Of a stretch of 64,000 nucleotides of DNA, positions 1-13,289 are shown piece after piece (the stretch's first letter is position 1; the number at the start of each line of letters is the position of its first letter). The notes under the pieces were generated by a model. The model made no database searches. It saw nothing but the letters and a program-made list of their open reading frames with translations, and had not been told where the DNA came from. This DNA is from Macrophomina tecta (lineage: Eukaryota; Ascomycota; Dothideomycetes; Botryosphaeriales; Botryosphaeriaceae), in assembly GCA_024180945.1 (NCBI GenBank), contig JAKSGN010000037.1:3105501-3169500 (forward strand). The letters are read 5' to 3'. The translations under genes and the position numbers were made by a program.

Positions 1-129
1 CTTATAGATTCTTAGCCCTTATAGTATCTTTTCCTATACGGGCTTTCTACTTATAGGGTTATAAAGCCCTTATCCCTCTAGGATTCGTAATAATATTATT
101 ACTAGTATTATTACTAGCGTTATTACTAG

Positions 130-3100
130 CGTTATTACTAGTAGTTTAAATAAACTTATTATTATTAAGATATTTCTTTTATAGCTTCTTACGTAGTTTA
201 ATATTTTTTTTATTTAGTAATTAGCCTTTCTTATATCTTAGTTATTTAGTCTAGTATTAAGGCTACTATTTAGGTAGCTATTATACTAAAAAAGGCATTA
301 GTAATAAAAATATTAATAATAGAGATATTAGTATTAAAAAAAATTATTTAGTAGTAGCACTAAAAAAAACTTATTTAGTAGTAATACTAAAAAAAACTTA
401 TTAATTAAAGAAGTATAAATTAGCTATAGTATATTAGCTATTATTAATATAAAAAATATAGTAAAAACTATAAATATAATCTTTTATATTAGTATTAGTA
501 TTATAGCTATAAAAGTTATTTATTTTTTTTAGATAATCTTATTATTCTTTTTATTTTATCTATTATAGCTATCTACTAGCTTATAATTACTTTATATTAT
601 AAAAACTCTTTATAAGTAGTATTATTCTATTTTAGTCTACCGTATATATAAGCTACTTAGAAATTATAAATATATTTATAAAATTCTAAAGAAGGCTTTA
701 ATAAAATCTCTAATTATATTATTAAAGTAGATAGCTTATTTATTATATTTATATATTTAACGCCTTCTTAAGCTTTATCTAGATAAAGAAGCTACTAAAA
801 GTTAATATTATTTAATTAAAGTTACTAGCTAGAATTATAATTAAGCTAATAATGTATATAGTAATAGTAAAATAGATTATATGTTATTTAAAAGTTATTA
901 GTATAGATATAGCTTTTAATATTATAAAAGCTATTATAATTCTCTTACTAATAAAAAAGATAAGTCTAATATAAAAATAACTATAGTATTTTATATAATA
1001 TTTCTTTTTTAATATTATTATTAAATAATGCCTTACTCGCGGCCTTTTATAGCTAGTATAAATACTATTTTATATAATATACCTTTCATACTATAAACTA
1101 CGCGTAAATATATATTATAATATTAATCTTAACTTTTAAAAGATTATTAAATAAGATAAGTAAATAACTTTTAAAGTAATAATAAGCGCCCTTAAGCTAT
1201 AAGATAATAGAGGTATTATAATAATAATAATAATTTATTTATATTATATACTACTACTTCTTATAAGGCTTTTACTCTTTATAAATATAGCTAAAAAGGC
1301 CCTTTTATAAATTATAGTTAATATAAAGATTTTATTAATAGCTAGTAAAATTCTTTTATATAGTAGTATTTATTATCTTCTTTTAATAACTTATAAATAT
1401 TTTATATAGCTACTACTATTACTTTTAAAATTTAAACTCTTAGCTATTATATATAATCTAAATCTTATATACGTACTTAAGTATATTAGTATAGATGTAC
1501 TAGATATAAAGAAGCTATATAAATAAAGAAAAATAAGTAATAAAAGTATTCTTTAGTACTTACTTTTTATTAGTAATAAATATATCTAGAGTAAGATTAT
1601 TACTAAGAGCTCATTTAAAAAATTTAATAGTTATAAAGTAAATATTCTCGTCCTCACGTATAATAAAGTAAAAGCTAATAATAAAACTACTACTTATATA
1701 GTTAACGCTAATAATATATAGAAATAGTATCTTATATATATTAGTTTTATATATATAGTTAAGAAAGATGATGCTATACTAGTACTTTAGTATCTAAAGA
1801 CTTATTTTATATATAAAAAAAAATATATTAAGCTACTATTAGCTATTAAAAATATAATAGATAAACTAGTTAAAATTATCTTTTAGCTTATTAAGAAGTA
1901 TTTAAATAAAAATTTAGCTTTATAAATACTTAAGCTTATACTACTACTTCTTATACTTAATATCTTAGATAGTAATATAAAAGGCGTTAAGAGCTATATC
2001 GCTAGTAATAATACTTTATATATACTTTAGTAATATATCTTAATTAGTAAGCTTATAAATTTTTACTATAATCTCTAGTATATATTTATAGTAAGTAGAA
2101 TATATAAAAGAATTAAGAGATGTATTATAAGTAATAATAATATTATATAATAGTAGATTAGTTAATAGAGTAATATATATAGTCTTAATATAGTTTATAA
2201 TAGATATAGTAATCTTTTACTTATTATTATTATCTATATGCGCGATTAATATATAATAAAGATAGCTATAGCCTCTTTAAATTATCTTATATTTAGTTAT
2301 AGTAGATATATACTTATATATTATATTATAATAGAGCTTTTTATTTTTTAGTATTTTTTTTTATATTATTATTATATCTTCTTTAAGTAAAGTACGTAAT
2401 AAATATAGCTATAAGCTTATACCTAGCTATCTAGTACTTATTTTACTATAGCGAGAGAAGAGTAGATAGCCTTAAAAAATAAAATAAAAAATATTAGATT
2501 ATTATTATTAGTCTTATTATTAGTATTAAACGTTTTATTAAAGAAGATAGTAGCTATATTAATATTACGCGTTAATTCTATAGCTAGAGTTATCTACTTT
2601 AGAATAGTACTAATTTTATTTAAAAAATATTTTTTCGCGTATATAGAGCTTTTTAAGATATTATTTAGACTATTTATAGTAGTAAAAATACTATTCGCGT
2701 TTATAGTTAATATACTAATTAGTTGTTATAAGATAGGTAAATATAGTTAAATATATATATTAGTTAATATTAATTATACTTATACCTAATATTACTAGTC
2801 GGTCCTATACTAAGACTATAGTAGTAGATAATAGAAAATAGTTTACACTTAATAAGACTTTACTTTATATAAAGACTCTATAGTAATTTATTATGTATAA
2901 AGATTTTAGTAATATACTATAATATATATTTATATAATTTTAATATAACTTCGCTAAATAATTTAGAATATCTTATTTTAGTAAAAAAAAATTTTATAAT
3001 ATTATAGTAACTATTTACTATAATATATACTTCTATATATACTATATAATAGTTATATAATTTTAGTATTCTTTACTAAGATACTAACCTAGGTATATAC

Positions 3101-3190
3101 TAAAACTACTTAATTAGGTAATAGATATTACTTTATTAAAATTAAGTATTAGTTTACTAAAATTAGATATTAGAAATATCTATATCTTAA
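130..3190. repeat. 3.1-kb unidentified repeat, copy 1
   Basis: This stretch aligns by eye with 3,304-6,335 in the same orientation at an offset of about 3,140-3,175 bases. Both copies share the left edge around the string gtagtttaaataaa and the right edge around gaaatatctatatct. The plus strand of about 1,600-2,800 reads as a frame with stops almost only at TAG/TAA, so it probably once encoded a protein, but I recognise no transposase, reverse transcriptase or other family. No terminal inverted repeats or LTRs were identified. Copy 1 keeps more CG-containing patches than copy 2. Confidence 0.75.
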
Positions 3191-3303
3191 AAGCCTTTTT
3201 TTTATATAAAATTAATTAAAATAATTTTTTTATATTTACTCTAGGCTAAACTAAGTATATATATTTTTATTTATAGTTTATAAGTTATTTAATTTATTTA
3301 TAG

Positions 3304-6300
3304 TCTTATTACTAGTAGTTTAAATAAATTTATTATTATTAAAATACTTTTTTTATAGTTTTTTATAGAGCTTATTATTTTTTTTATTTAGTAGTTAGTC
3401 TTACTTATATCTTAATTATTTAGTCTAGTATTAAAACTATTATTTAAATAGCTATTATACTAGTAAAAATATTAATAATAAAAATATTAATAATAAAAAA
3501 AGATTATCTAGTAATATTAAAAAAAAATAAAAAAGACTTATTAAATAAAAAAAATAACTATATACTATTAGCTAAAACTAATATAAAAGTAATTATTATT
3601 ATTAATAAAATATTTAATATTATAGCTATTATTTATATTATTTATACTATTTTTTTTTTTAAGCTTTTTAAATTTTTTATATTATATTTTTTATTTTTTA
3701 TACTATAGTTATCTACTAGCTTGTAATAATCTTATATTATAAAGACTTTTTACGTATAGTATTATTTTATTAAAATCTATTATATATAGTAGTTACTTAA
3801 AGATTATAAATATATTTATATAAGTCTAGAGAATATTATAATATAAACTTTAGTATTATTACTAAAGTAAAAGCTTTATTTATTATATTAATATATTTAA
3901 TACTATCTTAAGTCTTAAATATATAAAAATAGTATTAGATATTAATATTATATAGTTAAAAATACTAAATAGAATTATAATTAAATGAATAATATATAAA
4001 ATTATAGTAAAATAAACTATATATCTTTTAAAAGCTATTAGTATAAATATAGCTTTTAATATTATAAAGGCTATTATAATTTTTCTTCTAATAAAAAAAA
4101 TAAGTCTAATTAAAAAAATATTATTATATTTTATATAATATTTTTTATTTAATTTTATTACTAAAAAGCAGCTTATTTATTATTTAAATATATTAATATA
4201 AATACTACTTTATAAGTTATAAATTAAAAGTTATAGTCTATATATAAAAATATATTATAATTTTAGTTTTTATTTTTAAAAAATTATTTATAGAGATAAG
4301 TAAGTAGCTTTTAAACTAATAATAAATATTTTTAAAATAAAAATAATAAAATTATTATAATAATAATAATAGCTTATTTACGCTATATACTACTACTTTT
4401 TATAAGGCTTTTATTTTTTATATATATAGCTAAAAAGGCTTTTTTATAAATTATAATTAATATAAAACTTTTACTACATATAAATAAAGTTATTAAAAAT
4501 AAAAATATTTATTATTTTTTTTAGCGCGTAAGAAAGTTTTTATAAAGCTACTTTTATTTATTTTAAAATAAAGATTTTTAGTTACTATATATTATTTAAA
4601 CTTTATATATATATATTTTAATATTATTATAGATATACTAGATATAGAAAAGCTATATAAATATAAAAAACTAAATAATAATAGTATTTTTTAATATGTG
4701 CTTCTTATTAATAATAAATATATATAATATAAAATTACTAAGAACCTACTTAAAAAAGCTAATTATAGTTAAATAAGTAACTTTATTTTTATAGCTAATA
4801 AAGTAGAAGCTAATAATAAAGTTATTATTTATATAATTAATATTAATAATATATAAAAATAATATTTTATAAAGATTTATCTTATATATATAGTTAAAAA
4901 AAATATAGTACTAGTACTTAAATATTTAAAAACTTATTTTATATATAAAAAAAATAATATTAGCTATTATTAGCTATTAAGTTTATAAATAATAAACTAA
5001 TTATTATTATTTTTTAGTTTATTAAGAAGTATTTATATAAATATTAGTTTTATAAATACTATAGCTTATATATTCTTTTCTTATACTTAATATTTTATAT
5101 TATAGTATAAAATACTTTAAAAGCTATATTATTAATAATAATATTTTAAATATACTTTAGCTATGTTTTTTAATTAGTAAGCTTATAAATTTTTATAATA
5201 ATCTCTAGTATATATCTATAATAAATAGTATATACTAAAGAATTAAGAGACTTGTTATAAATAATAATAATATTATAAAGTAATTAATTAAATAATAATA
5301 TTATAATTACTATTTTAATATACTTTATAATTATTATAGAGATTTTTTATTACTTACTAGTCTTTATATCGCTTATATAAGTAATTACTATTTAATATAA
5401 ATAATTATAGTTTTTTTAAGTTATTTTCTTCTTTATTATAATAGTTATATATTTATATATAAAATTATAATAAAACTTTAATATTTTAAATATTTTATTT
5501 TTTTTATATTTCTTTTATATTAGTTTTAAATAAAATATATAATAAATATAGTTATATATAAGTACTTAAATATTTAGTATTTTTTTTATATTTATAACTA
5601 ATGCATAGATAGTATTTAAAAATAGTGTAAAAAATATAAACTTATTATTATTAGTTTTAGTAGTAGTAAATATATTATTAAAAAAAATAGTAGCTTTTTT
5701 ATAAATACTAGTTATATTTATATCTAAAGTTATTTATTTTAAAATAGTATTTTTTTTATAGAAAACTATTTTTTTATACTATATTATTTTTAATAGTCTT
5801 ATTAAAGTTATTTAAATTAAAAAAATTACTATTAATACTTATAATTAATATACTAAGTAGTAAATATAAATAAAATAAATAAAAGTAAAAATATATCGCT
5901 AATTATATTTATATTTAATATTACTAATCGGCGCTAGTAGTTAAATAATCTAAATATACTAAATTTATAAAAGTAGATAATAAATAGTAGCTTATACTTA
6001 GTAAAACTTTAATTTATATAAAAAACGTATAGTATTTTATTATATATAATAGTTTTTTTAATATACTATAATAGATACTAGTATAATTTTAATATAAATT
6101 TATTAAAGATATTAGATTATCTTTTTATAATAAAAGAAAAAATTTTATAGTAATATAATAATTATTTATTATAATATATATTTTTATATACGCTATATAA
6201 TAATTAGTAATTTTTAGTATTTTTTATTAAAACACTAGTTTAGATATATATTAAAATTATCTAATAATATAGATTAAAATACTAAAAATAAAAGTTAAAA

Positions 6301-6335
6301 TATTAAAATTAAGAATTAGAAATACCTATATCTAA
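3304..6335. repeat. 3.1-kb unidentified repeat, copy 2
   Basis: This is the second direct copy of the element at 130-3,190, separated from it by about 110 bases. It is more AT-rich than copy 1, as if it had suffered more RIP. The right end lies just before the palindromic-core array that starts at 6,399. The class of element is unknown. The direct tandem layout could reflect unequal exchange or two insertions. Confidence 0.75.
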
Positions 6336-6398
6336 TTTATTATATATAAAGATTTTAGTAGGCTTAGATCTTTTAAAATTGATTAGTATATAAGTACT

Positions 6399-7577
6399 AT
6401 TTTGTCGCGTGATAAAATAGATCTTAGCTACTATAGTTAACTTTATAGTATCTAATATAAGTAAAATTAGTTAGTACGCGAGTATTATTTTATCGCGTGA
6501 TAAAATATATTCCTACTGCCGTAGTTAACTTAATACTATCTAGTATAAGTAAATTTAGCTCTTAACTAGATATTATTTCGTCGTGTAATAAAATACCTCT
6601 TAATAAATATAGTTACTTTATAATTACTAGTCTTAGTAAATTTAATAAGTACCCTAGTAATATTTCGTCATGCAATAAAATAAGCTTCGACTATTATAAT
6701 TAACTTAATACTATCTAATAGAAGTAAATTTAGTTCTTAGCTAGATATTATTTCGTCGCGCGATAAAATAGGCCTATACTAGCGTAGTTAACTTAGCGTT
6801 ATTATATATAAGCCCGAGCGTAATCTTATTAGTAGATAAAATATATATCTACTATTATAGTTAATTTAATAAAATCGCGTGTAAGTAAATTTAGTTTATA
6901 ATAAAGTATTATTTTATTACGTAATAAAATAGGCCTATATCTACATAGTTAACTTAGCATTATTTAGTATAAGCTAGAGTGTTAGTTAATTATGTAATAA
7001 AATTAATCTTTAATATTTTAGTTAATATAATACTCTCGCGTGTAAGTAAATTTAGCGAATAGCTTAGTATTATTTCGTCGCGCGATAAAATAGTTCTATA
7101 CCTACGTAGTTAACTTAGCATTATTATATATAAGCCTAAGCATTATTTTATTAGTAGATAAAATAGACTACTACTACTATAGTTAAATTAATAAAATTTA
7201 GTATAAGTAAATTTAGTAAATAGCTTAGTATTATTTCGTCACGCGATAAAATAGTTCTATATCTTTATAGTAAACTTTACTTTATATAGTATAAGCTCTA
7301 GTATTTTTTTTTCCTTACTTAGTAAAATAGGTATCTACCATTATAGTTAACTTAATATACTCTTATATAAGTAAATTTAGTTTATATCTAAGTATTATTT
7401 TATCGCGCGATAAAATAGGCCTGTGCCTATATAGTTAACTTAGTATTATTTAGTATAAGCCCGAGTATCTATTACTCGCTTAGTAAAATTAATCTTTGCT
7501 ATCGTAGTTAACTTAATATTATTTAGTAGAAGTAAATTTAGTTTTTAACTAAGTCTTAGCTTCTTACGCAATAAAGT
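6399..7577. repeat. Tandem array of palindromic 20-mer cores, array 1
   Basis: About 15 units each carry a variant of ATTTCGTCGCGCGATAAAAT. Core starts are near 6399, 6486, 6575, 6662, 6750, 6822, 6910, 6983, 7072, 7145, 7233, 7305, 7396, 7471 and 7557. Spacing is about 87 bases for the first units and then alternates between about 73 and 88, giving a higher-order unit of about 161 bases. The long spacer type contains gtagttaacttaatact and aagtaaatttag; the short type contains cgtagttaacttag and ataagccc. Both halves of the core are complementary, so each unit can form a hairpin or be read by a dimeric protein. Function is not known. Confidence 0.88.
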
Positions 7578-8049
7578 AATTTTTTTTCTAAGTTAGGTAT
7601 TCTTAGAGGTAAGTTAAATAAGTAAATTTTCTCTTTACTTTTTTTTTCTTCTTTTTTTATTACGTAGTAAATTAGACCGCTTCTATTATAGCGTTTTTAC
7701 TTTTAATTTAGTACTAGTAAATTTTATTTCTTACTATATAATAGATAATACCTTATACTTTATTTTCTTCACTTATTTTTCACTCGGTACTAGCTAGAAA
7801 TAAAGAAAAAAAACGTCTATTTCTAGAAGAAGAGTATACTATATAGTAGTAATATTCTATTATTTTAAATTATTCTACTTGTTTAGCTATATTATAGGTA
7901 AATAACTATATAAAAATATATTTATATCTATTTCTCTTCTTAAGCTATAGATAGCTATTAAACTTCCTAACTAAATTTATATAGACTAATAATAGTATAC
8001 TAACTAAGACTTTTAGTATAAATGATAAATCTAATACTACTATGGTATT

Positions 8050-9340
8050 ACTCTTAGTACTAATACTAGTATATAATTCTCGAGTAACGCCTCTAGTACT
8101 TAAATATAGCTATATTAGCCTTCTACTTTAATCGAGGCTAAGATCGCCGCTAAACTTACTACTCTAACGAAGCTAGAGATCGTATTCGCCCGCTAATAGC
8201 GCTATCTTAGCGTATATAAGCCCGAGTATAGCGTAGATAGTAGCTCGGAGAGTATCTATACTATAGTAGTAAAGAGGCTCGTTATAAAAATACTACGATA
8301 GACTACTAACCTCTATACCAGCCGTCTATTTATCTCTAGGGAGTTCCGTAATCTATAGCTACTATACCGCACCGCCGGGCTCTACGATAGAATAGAGAGA
8401 ATTATTAAGATATTTAAGTAATATTCTAGTATTCTAGACCCTAAGTACTATATCTTTACGATAGAGTACTATAATATAGGTAACCTATATACCTAGATTT
8501 ATAACTAGAGCTACGGCGACGATAATAATAAGGTTAATAGTTAAACCTCTTTCTATAAGAGACTTTTATACTATATCTTTTTCTAGCTTATCTAGGCTAT
8601 CGCCTTTCTTTAGTCCGGCTAGGGCTCGGGCCTCAAGGCGGATAAAAATACTGGCTAAATATGTAGTTAGCGGCCGTAGATCTACTACGATATTAAGCTT
8701 TAAAATATACTACTAACTAGTAACGGTAGCCGGTGCCCGGCCCTATTAAATATTAAGCTAGCGGACTTTAGAGGCGTAAAGAAGCTTAAAATACTAAAAA
8801 ATAACTAAAATATTTTCTACTTTACTCTTAGCTACGTTCCGCTAGAGTTCTAGAAGAATAGAAATAGCTAGCTACGCGTAATTTTTACTATTAATACGTT
8901 CGCGATCGTGGTAATAGTATACTATTATATATTTAACTAGTCGTCTTTTATTAAGAACTAAAATAGCACGGCTAATAGTAAGAAGTAGTACGTCTTCGAG
9001 TCTATATCCGCTAGCGGCCGCCGCTATTAAGGCAGTAGTAAGCTCTTCTCTAACTTCGCTAGCTTACTAGAAAGCTCTTTAGCTAAAGACCTAAGCGTAT
9101 ATCTTTCTACAAACGTAATACTAAAGCTACTAAAGAATAAATATAAGAACTATATTAAGATATATATCGACTAGTATAATACTAGGTTTAACAGCTAGTT
9201 AAATACTAGGTTTAGTAACGAATAGCTAGACTAACTACCACCTAGTACTAGTAATAAGGCCGCTAAGCCCGCTCTTTAGCTAATAGAGTCCGTGTATTAC
9301 TTTAACGATAATGACCCGAAGAAGATATAAGTAAATATTA
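8050..9340 (+). pseudogene. RIP-broken protein gene, unrecognised (remnant a)
   Basis: On the plus strand a frame of roughly 400 codons stays readable from about 8,110 to 9,330, broken mainly by TAG/TAA at presumed Gln/Trp positions. It has normal amino-acid variety, unlike the surrounding AT-rich DNA, and GC content is clearly higher here. A well preserved stretch near 8,335-8,400 reads SREFRNLxLLYRTAGLYDR (x is a TAG). I do not recognise a family. It lies between core array 1 and the core pair at 9,648-9,748, and is transcribed opposite to remnant b. It could be cargo of a mobile element or a subtelomeric gene. Confidence 0.5.
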
Positions 9341-9647
9341 TCTAGTCTACTATAACTATACCCCTCTACTTACTAGTATACTAGCATTTTTAGCTTTCTC
9401 TAGTACCCGGTATTTTAATTAGTATACTAGTATTTTCAGCTTTATCTAATATACGGTATTTTAATTAGTATATGGTATTTTAACCTTCTCTAGTATATAG
9501 TATTATAATTACTATACTAGTATTATTAGCCTTCTTTAGTATATAACGACGTCCCTAAATCGATATACTATTTTAGAAAGTAGCGCTTACTACTTATCTA
9601 TAATATTAAAAAATAATACTTTTCTCTTACTATACTATAGGAAGGGT

Positions 9648-9748
9648 ATTTCGTCGCGAGATTAAATACTCTATACTAAAAATCTATTCTCCTAGCCCGG
9701 GCTTAAATATTTCTTTAGTTTAACTAATAACTAGTCGCGTAATAAAAT
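9648..9748. repeat. Pair of palindromic cores between remnants a and b
   Basis: Two core copies occur, at about 9,648-9,667 (atttcgtcgcgagattaaat) and 9,730-9,748 (ctagtcgcgtaataaaat). They sit between the 3' part of remnant a and the putative 3' end of remnant b. The preceding stretch 9,360-9,600 repeats a short motif, tagtatactagtattttagc with variants, several times. Confidence 0.7.
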
Positions 9749-9949
9749 ATACTCTAGTACAGTTATTATCTCGATTCCGGGTTATAGAGTTAATAATTAT
9801 CCTAGATACTATATAACTAATATTTATTCTATAAATAGTAAGAATCGTTATCTTACTTAATACTAAGACTTTAGCCTATCCGCCTAATTAACTAGTGCGT
9901 AATAAAAGTTTATTTTAAATTTTTTTTTTAGATTTTCTATTTAATTTTA

Positions 9950-12440
9950 CCTCTATTTTTTTTAACTATTACTTATCTACTACCTTATTTTTCTTTTTAA
10001 CTATTATATACTACTCTATTTAGCTCTTAGCATCCTCTAAGGCCCTATAAAGATTAAATACTAGAATATACTCATCTAATAGTACTATAAACTAGAAGCG
10101 TAGTCCTAGCTCTATCTTTTTTAGCTACGCTAACTTTATCTAGTTTTATAGCCCTCTTTACTATCTAACTTCTTACTATTCTTCTTTATTTATTTACCGC
10201 TATTTTTTTTCTCTCTACTATTTTTCTCTATCTATTTACTATTATTTTTTTTCTTACTATTCTTCTTTATCTATTCGCCACTATTCTTTTTTTCTCTACT
10301 ATTCTCTGCTGCTTTATTATTTTTTTTACTATCTATACTACGTACTAGTTCGGTGGACTATCTACTACTAGTACCCTCTAAGAAATTTAGTATAAACGGC
10401 CTACTATTTACGTCTATCTCTAGCCTAGAAAAAGAAAGTTATAAAATCTTACGCGCTAGCGCATTAGCCTTCTTAAGTAGCGAATCTATACGCTTCTATA
10501 GTGAAGGCTTTACTATAGTAGAAGTACTATTTATCGCGTAATTAAATAGACTACCGCCTTCTAGTAGCGCTACTAGGGCTATAGTTACTAGTAATACTAC
10601 TAAGTTAAGTTATTAGAGTAGCCGCGAGTTTTACTTTTAAATATCTAAAGAAGACTAGGATAGCGAAGAGCCTATAGAAATATTTAATAGCTATTCTATA
10701 CCATTAAAGATTACTATAGATACTATATTAATAGGGTTTAGTTTAGTATTAAATAGCGTACTATACTCGCTAGCGTAGACGGTATCTTATATATATATAA
10801 AATAGCTAGGATATTTAATTACGCTTATAGCTAACTTACGAATCTTTTCTAGAAATATATGTAGCTAATTCTTAAAGGGGATTACTATTTAAATCTTCCT
10901 CTATAGCAAAATCTACTACTCTATATAGATAGAGTATACTACTTAAATGTAGTTCTAGCTATTAGTACTATATATCTTATAGGGCTTATTAGCGTTTTAT
11001 ATTTTATAGTACTCGCTGTATTCCTTTTATAAGTAAGGAAGATAGCTATTCGATATATAATTAGCTACTTTTCTAAAGTATTACGACGGTATAAAGGCGG
11101 TAGATAGAGACTAATTAATCTTATTTATCTTTAGTTTAGCCTATTTCTTAGCCTACTTCTTAGCCTACTTCTTAGTCTACTCTACGGTTTACTCTTTCTT
11201 AACCTTTCTCTTAGCCTCTATCTTAATATCTATTTTAGTCTTAGCCTTTATCTTAGTCTTAGCATTTTTCTTAACCTCTATCTTAGCTTCTACTTTAGTC
11301 TTAGTATTCTTCTTCTTAGCCTTAACATTTATCGCATCTTCTATATTAGCGGGCGTGGCGATCGGGCTAGATAGATTATATAAGCCCTCATTCTTCGAGT
11401 CTAAGCTTAACTTTATAACTAGGTCCTTACTCTTCTTAGCCCTACCAGTCGCCGTTACTTAGGCGAAGCGAAAGTATAGTCTATATAAGTCTCTATTACT
11501 TAACTAGTATACTAGCTAGCTAGATATTAATACCTCGGCCTTTATTAAAGTAAAGTCTAAGGGTAGATACTTAATAATACTACTACTATTTAGCTTATAT
11601 AGGTGGTAGATAAAATAGCCGCCTTCTCTATCTATAGTTTAATAGACGATTATTCTAGCCTATTTAAAGACCGCTTTAATAATACGATATAGACTAGATA
11701 CTAAAAGATCGTAAATAACGAGTAAAGTAGTACTAAGAATAGCGTAGAAGTTAGTAATATTATAAATAAAAATGTCGCTCGCGTTCTTATTATTTAGAAT
11801 AATCTTATTAGCCTCTATAATACTAATACTAAGGACTTTACTAAAATAGATTTTATTTATCTAACTATATAGGTAGTACTACTCTAGCTTTAACTAAAAG
11901 GCTATACGTGATATCGGCTTATTAGAGAATAAATTAAAGTTTTTAGTATTATTAGCCCACTCTTTCTTTATATAGTAGACGCTAGGGCGCTTCTTCTTAG
12001 AATCGCGGCGCTAGATAATAATATCTCTAACCTCGTACGTATCTATATAATACTTATACGGTACTAACAGTATAAGTCCCTCGTACTTAATATTTTAAAA
12101 AAAGTATATAAGATACTACTCGCTAAACTATATAGCGTAGTAGCGAAGAGCGTAAATTTTCGTATCTCTTCTATAACCGGGTATAGTCTTATTATTAGCA
12201 AGAGCGGGTAGTATAGAGAAGTAGCCCTTATAGAAGATACTATAGCCGTAGCTAATATTAAGTAAGTCGAGAAAGCGTAGAGAGTAGAAGTTTATAGCTA
12301 TACTAAAAAGAGTTATATAGAGCCGCTTAATATAATAAGATAATATATAAAAGTAAATCTTCTAGGCCTTAAAATTATCGCTAGTAGCTATAAAGTAGTA
12401 CTAAATAGTCTATTAGTAATAGTATAAACCAGTAATAGAA
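9950..12440 (-). pseudogene. RIP-broken large protein gene, unrecognised (remnant b)
   Basis: The minus strand carries a long readable frame from about 12,420 down to about 10,000 (up to about 800 codons) with stops mostly TAG at presumed Trp/Gln. Preserved stretches include LRFLDLLNISYGYSIFYKGY (near 12,290-12,230) and KYYIDTYEVRDII (near 12,050). The C-terminal end is a Lys/Asn/Ser-rich low-complexity tail encoded at 10,150-10,330. A 62-codon plus-strand frame at 10,353-10,541 is probably a shadow of this gene. I do not recognise the family. Core clusters flank it on both sides. Confidence 0.5.
10150..10330 (-). repeat. Degenerate minisatellite coding a Lys/Asn/Ser tail
   Basis: A unit of about 40 bases containing tctttatctattcgccacta and runs of T is repeated about four to five times. 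On the minus strand, in the frame of remnant b, it reads as repeats of the type KKNSxEKKNSG (x = TAG or Gln). A basic low-complexity tail would suit a nuclear or DNA-binding protein, but that is only inference. Confidence 0.55.
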
Positions 12441-12523
12441 GTAGATAAAGAGAGAGAAGAAAAAAAAAGTAAATAAAAAGAGAGAAAAGAAAAAAAAGAA
12501 TAAAAAAAACCTAATATATAAAT

Positions 12524-12640
12524 ATTTAATCGTGTAACGAAATATATATATATAAAAAAAAGAAAATAGCTATTTAGTCGCGCGATAAAATATATATCTA
12601 GAGAAAGAGATTCTTAAGATATTTAGTCGCGTGATAAAAT
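12524..12640. repeat. Three palindromic cores, 48-49 bp apart
   Basis: Cores lie at 12,524-12,543 (atttaatcgtgtaacgaaat), 12,572-12,591 (atttagtcgcgcgataaaat) and 12,621-12,640 (atttagtcgcgtgataaaat). They lie in the divergent interval between the 5' end of remnant b (minus) and the 5' end of remnant c (plus), where a shared promoter would be expected. Confidence 0.8.
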
Positions 12641-12679
12641 ACTACTCTATAGAATTAATAAAATAGAAATAGCTAGACT

Positions 12680-13285
12680 TATAATCTATAGCTCTACTTT
12701 AACTTCTATTCGAAAGAACTTAGTGCCTAGACTAGCTAGGCTAAAGCGGTACTTATATATATTATTTACCTCTATATACCGGTCGATGGTAAATTTAGTA
12801 TAGAGAATATAGACGTACCTAAAATACTCTTAGCTAAGGTAGAAGATATGGCTAATAGCCTAGATATAGTAGTTAGTACTATGCAGCGGCTCTAGAATAA
12901 TAATAATATAGTAATTCTTATAGAAGTTTAGGCTAATACTAATAAGATAGCCGATAGAGAGAAAAAAAGTAAAGTTTTTATTATTAGAATTATTAAACTC
13001 GAAGATAAAGCCGCTATAGACCTACTCGTTAGTAGTCTACTTATATAATACGACCCTAATACTAGTAAGAGAGTAGAGTAGCTCGGTTTTCTACTACGTT
13101 ATAGAGTACTCGGTAAGGGCTAAAATCTTTTCGCCACGCCTATAGTAAAAGGCGATAATACTAGTAAGAACGCGGACCTTAGTGTTACGCTTAGTAAAGT
13201 ACTTAATAAAGGTATTTAGGTTACTAATACTACTAGTACCGCTAAAGAGATCTAGCTAGTAATTATCTATTAAAAAACTAAGGCT
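12680..13285 (+). pseudogene. RIP-broken protein gene, unrecognised (remnant c)
   Basis: A plus-strand frame of about 190 codons is broken by a few TAG/TAA. It includes stretches such as KILLAKVEDMANSLDIVVST near 12,810-12,870 and a charged segment around IADREKKSKVFIIRIIKLED (about 12,950-13,010). The composition is that of a real protein, but I recognise no domain. It converges on remnant d at about 13,285. It may be a small partner protein of the neighbouring remnants. Confidence 0.45.
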
Positions 13286-13289
13286 GTAA

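Noticed and set aside
6399..7577. CRISPR-like array (short repeat with spaced units)
   Set aside because: The spacers are themselves repeats of two types, units vary, and the DNA is from a RIPped eukaryotic genome. It is a satellite array.
10353..10541. 62-codon plus-strand frame in the RIPped tract
   Set aside because: Opposite the readable frame of remnant b. RIP removes stops on one strand as readily as it makes them on the other, so a short open frame here is expected by chance.
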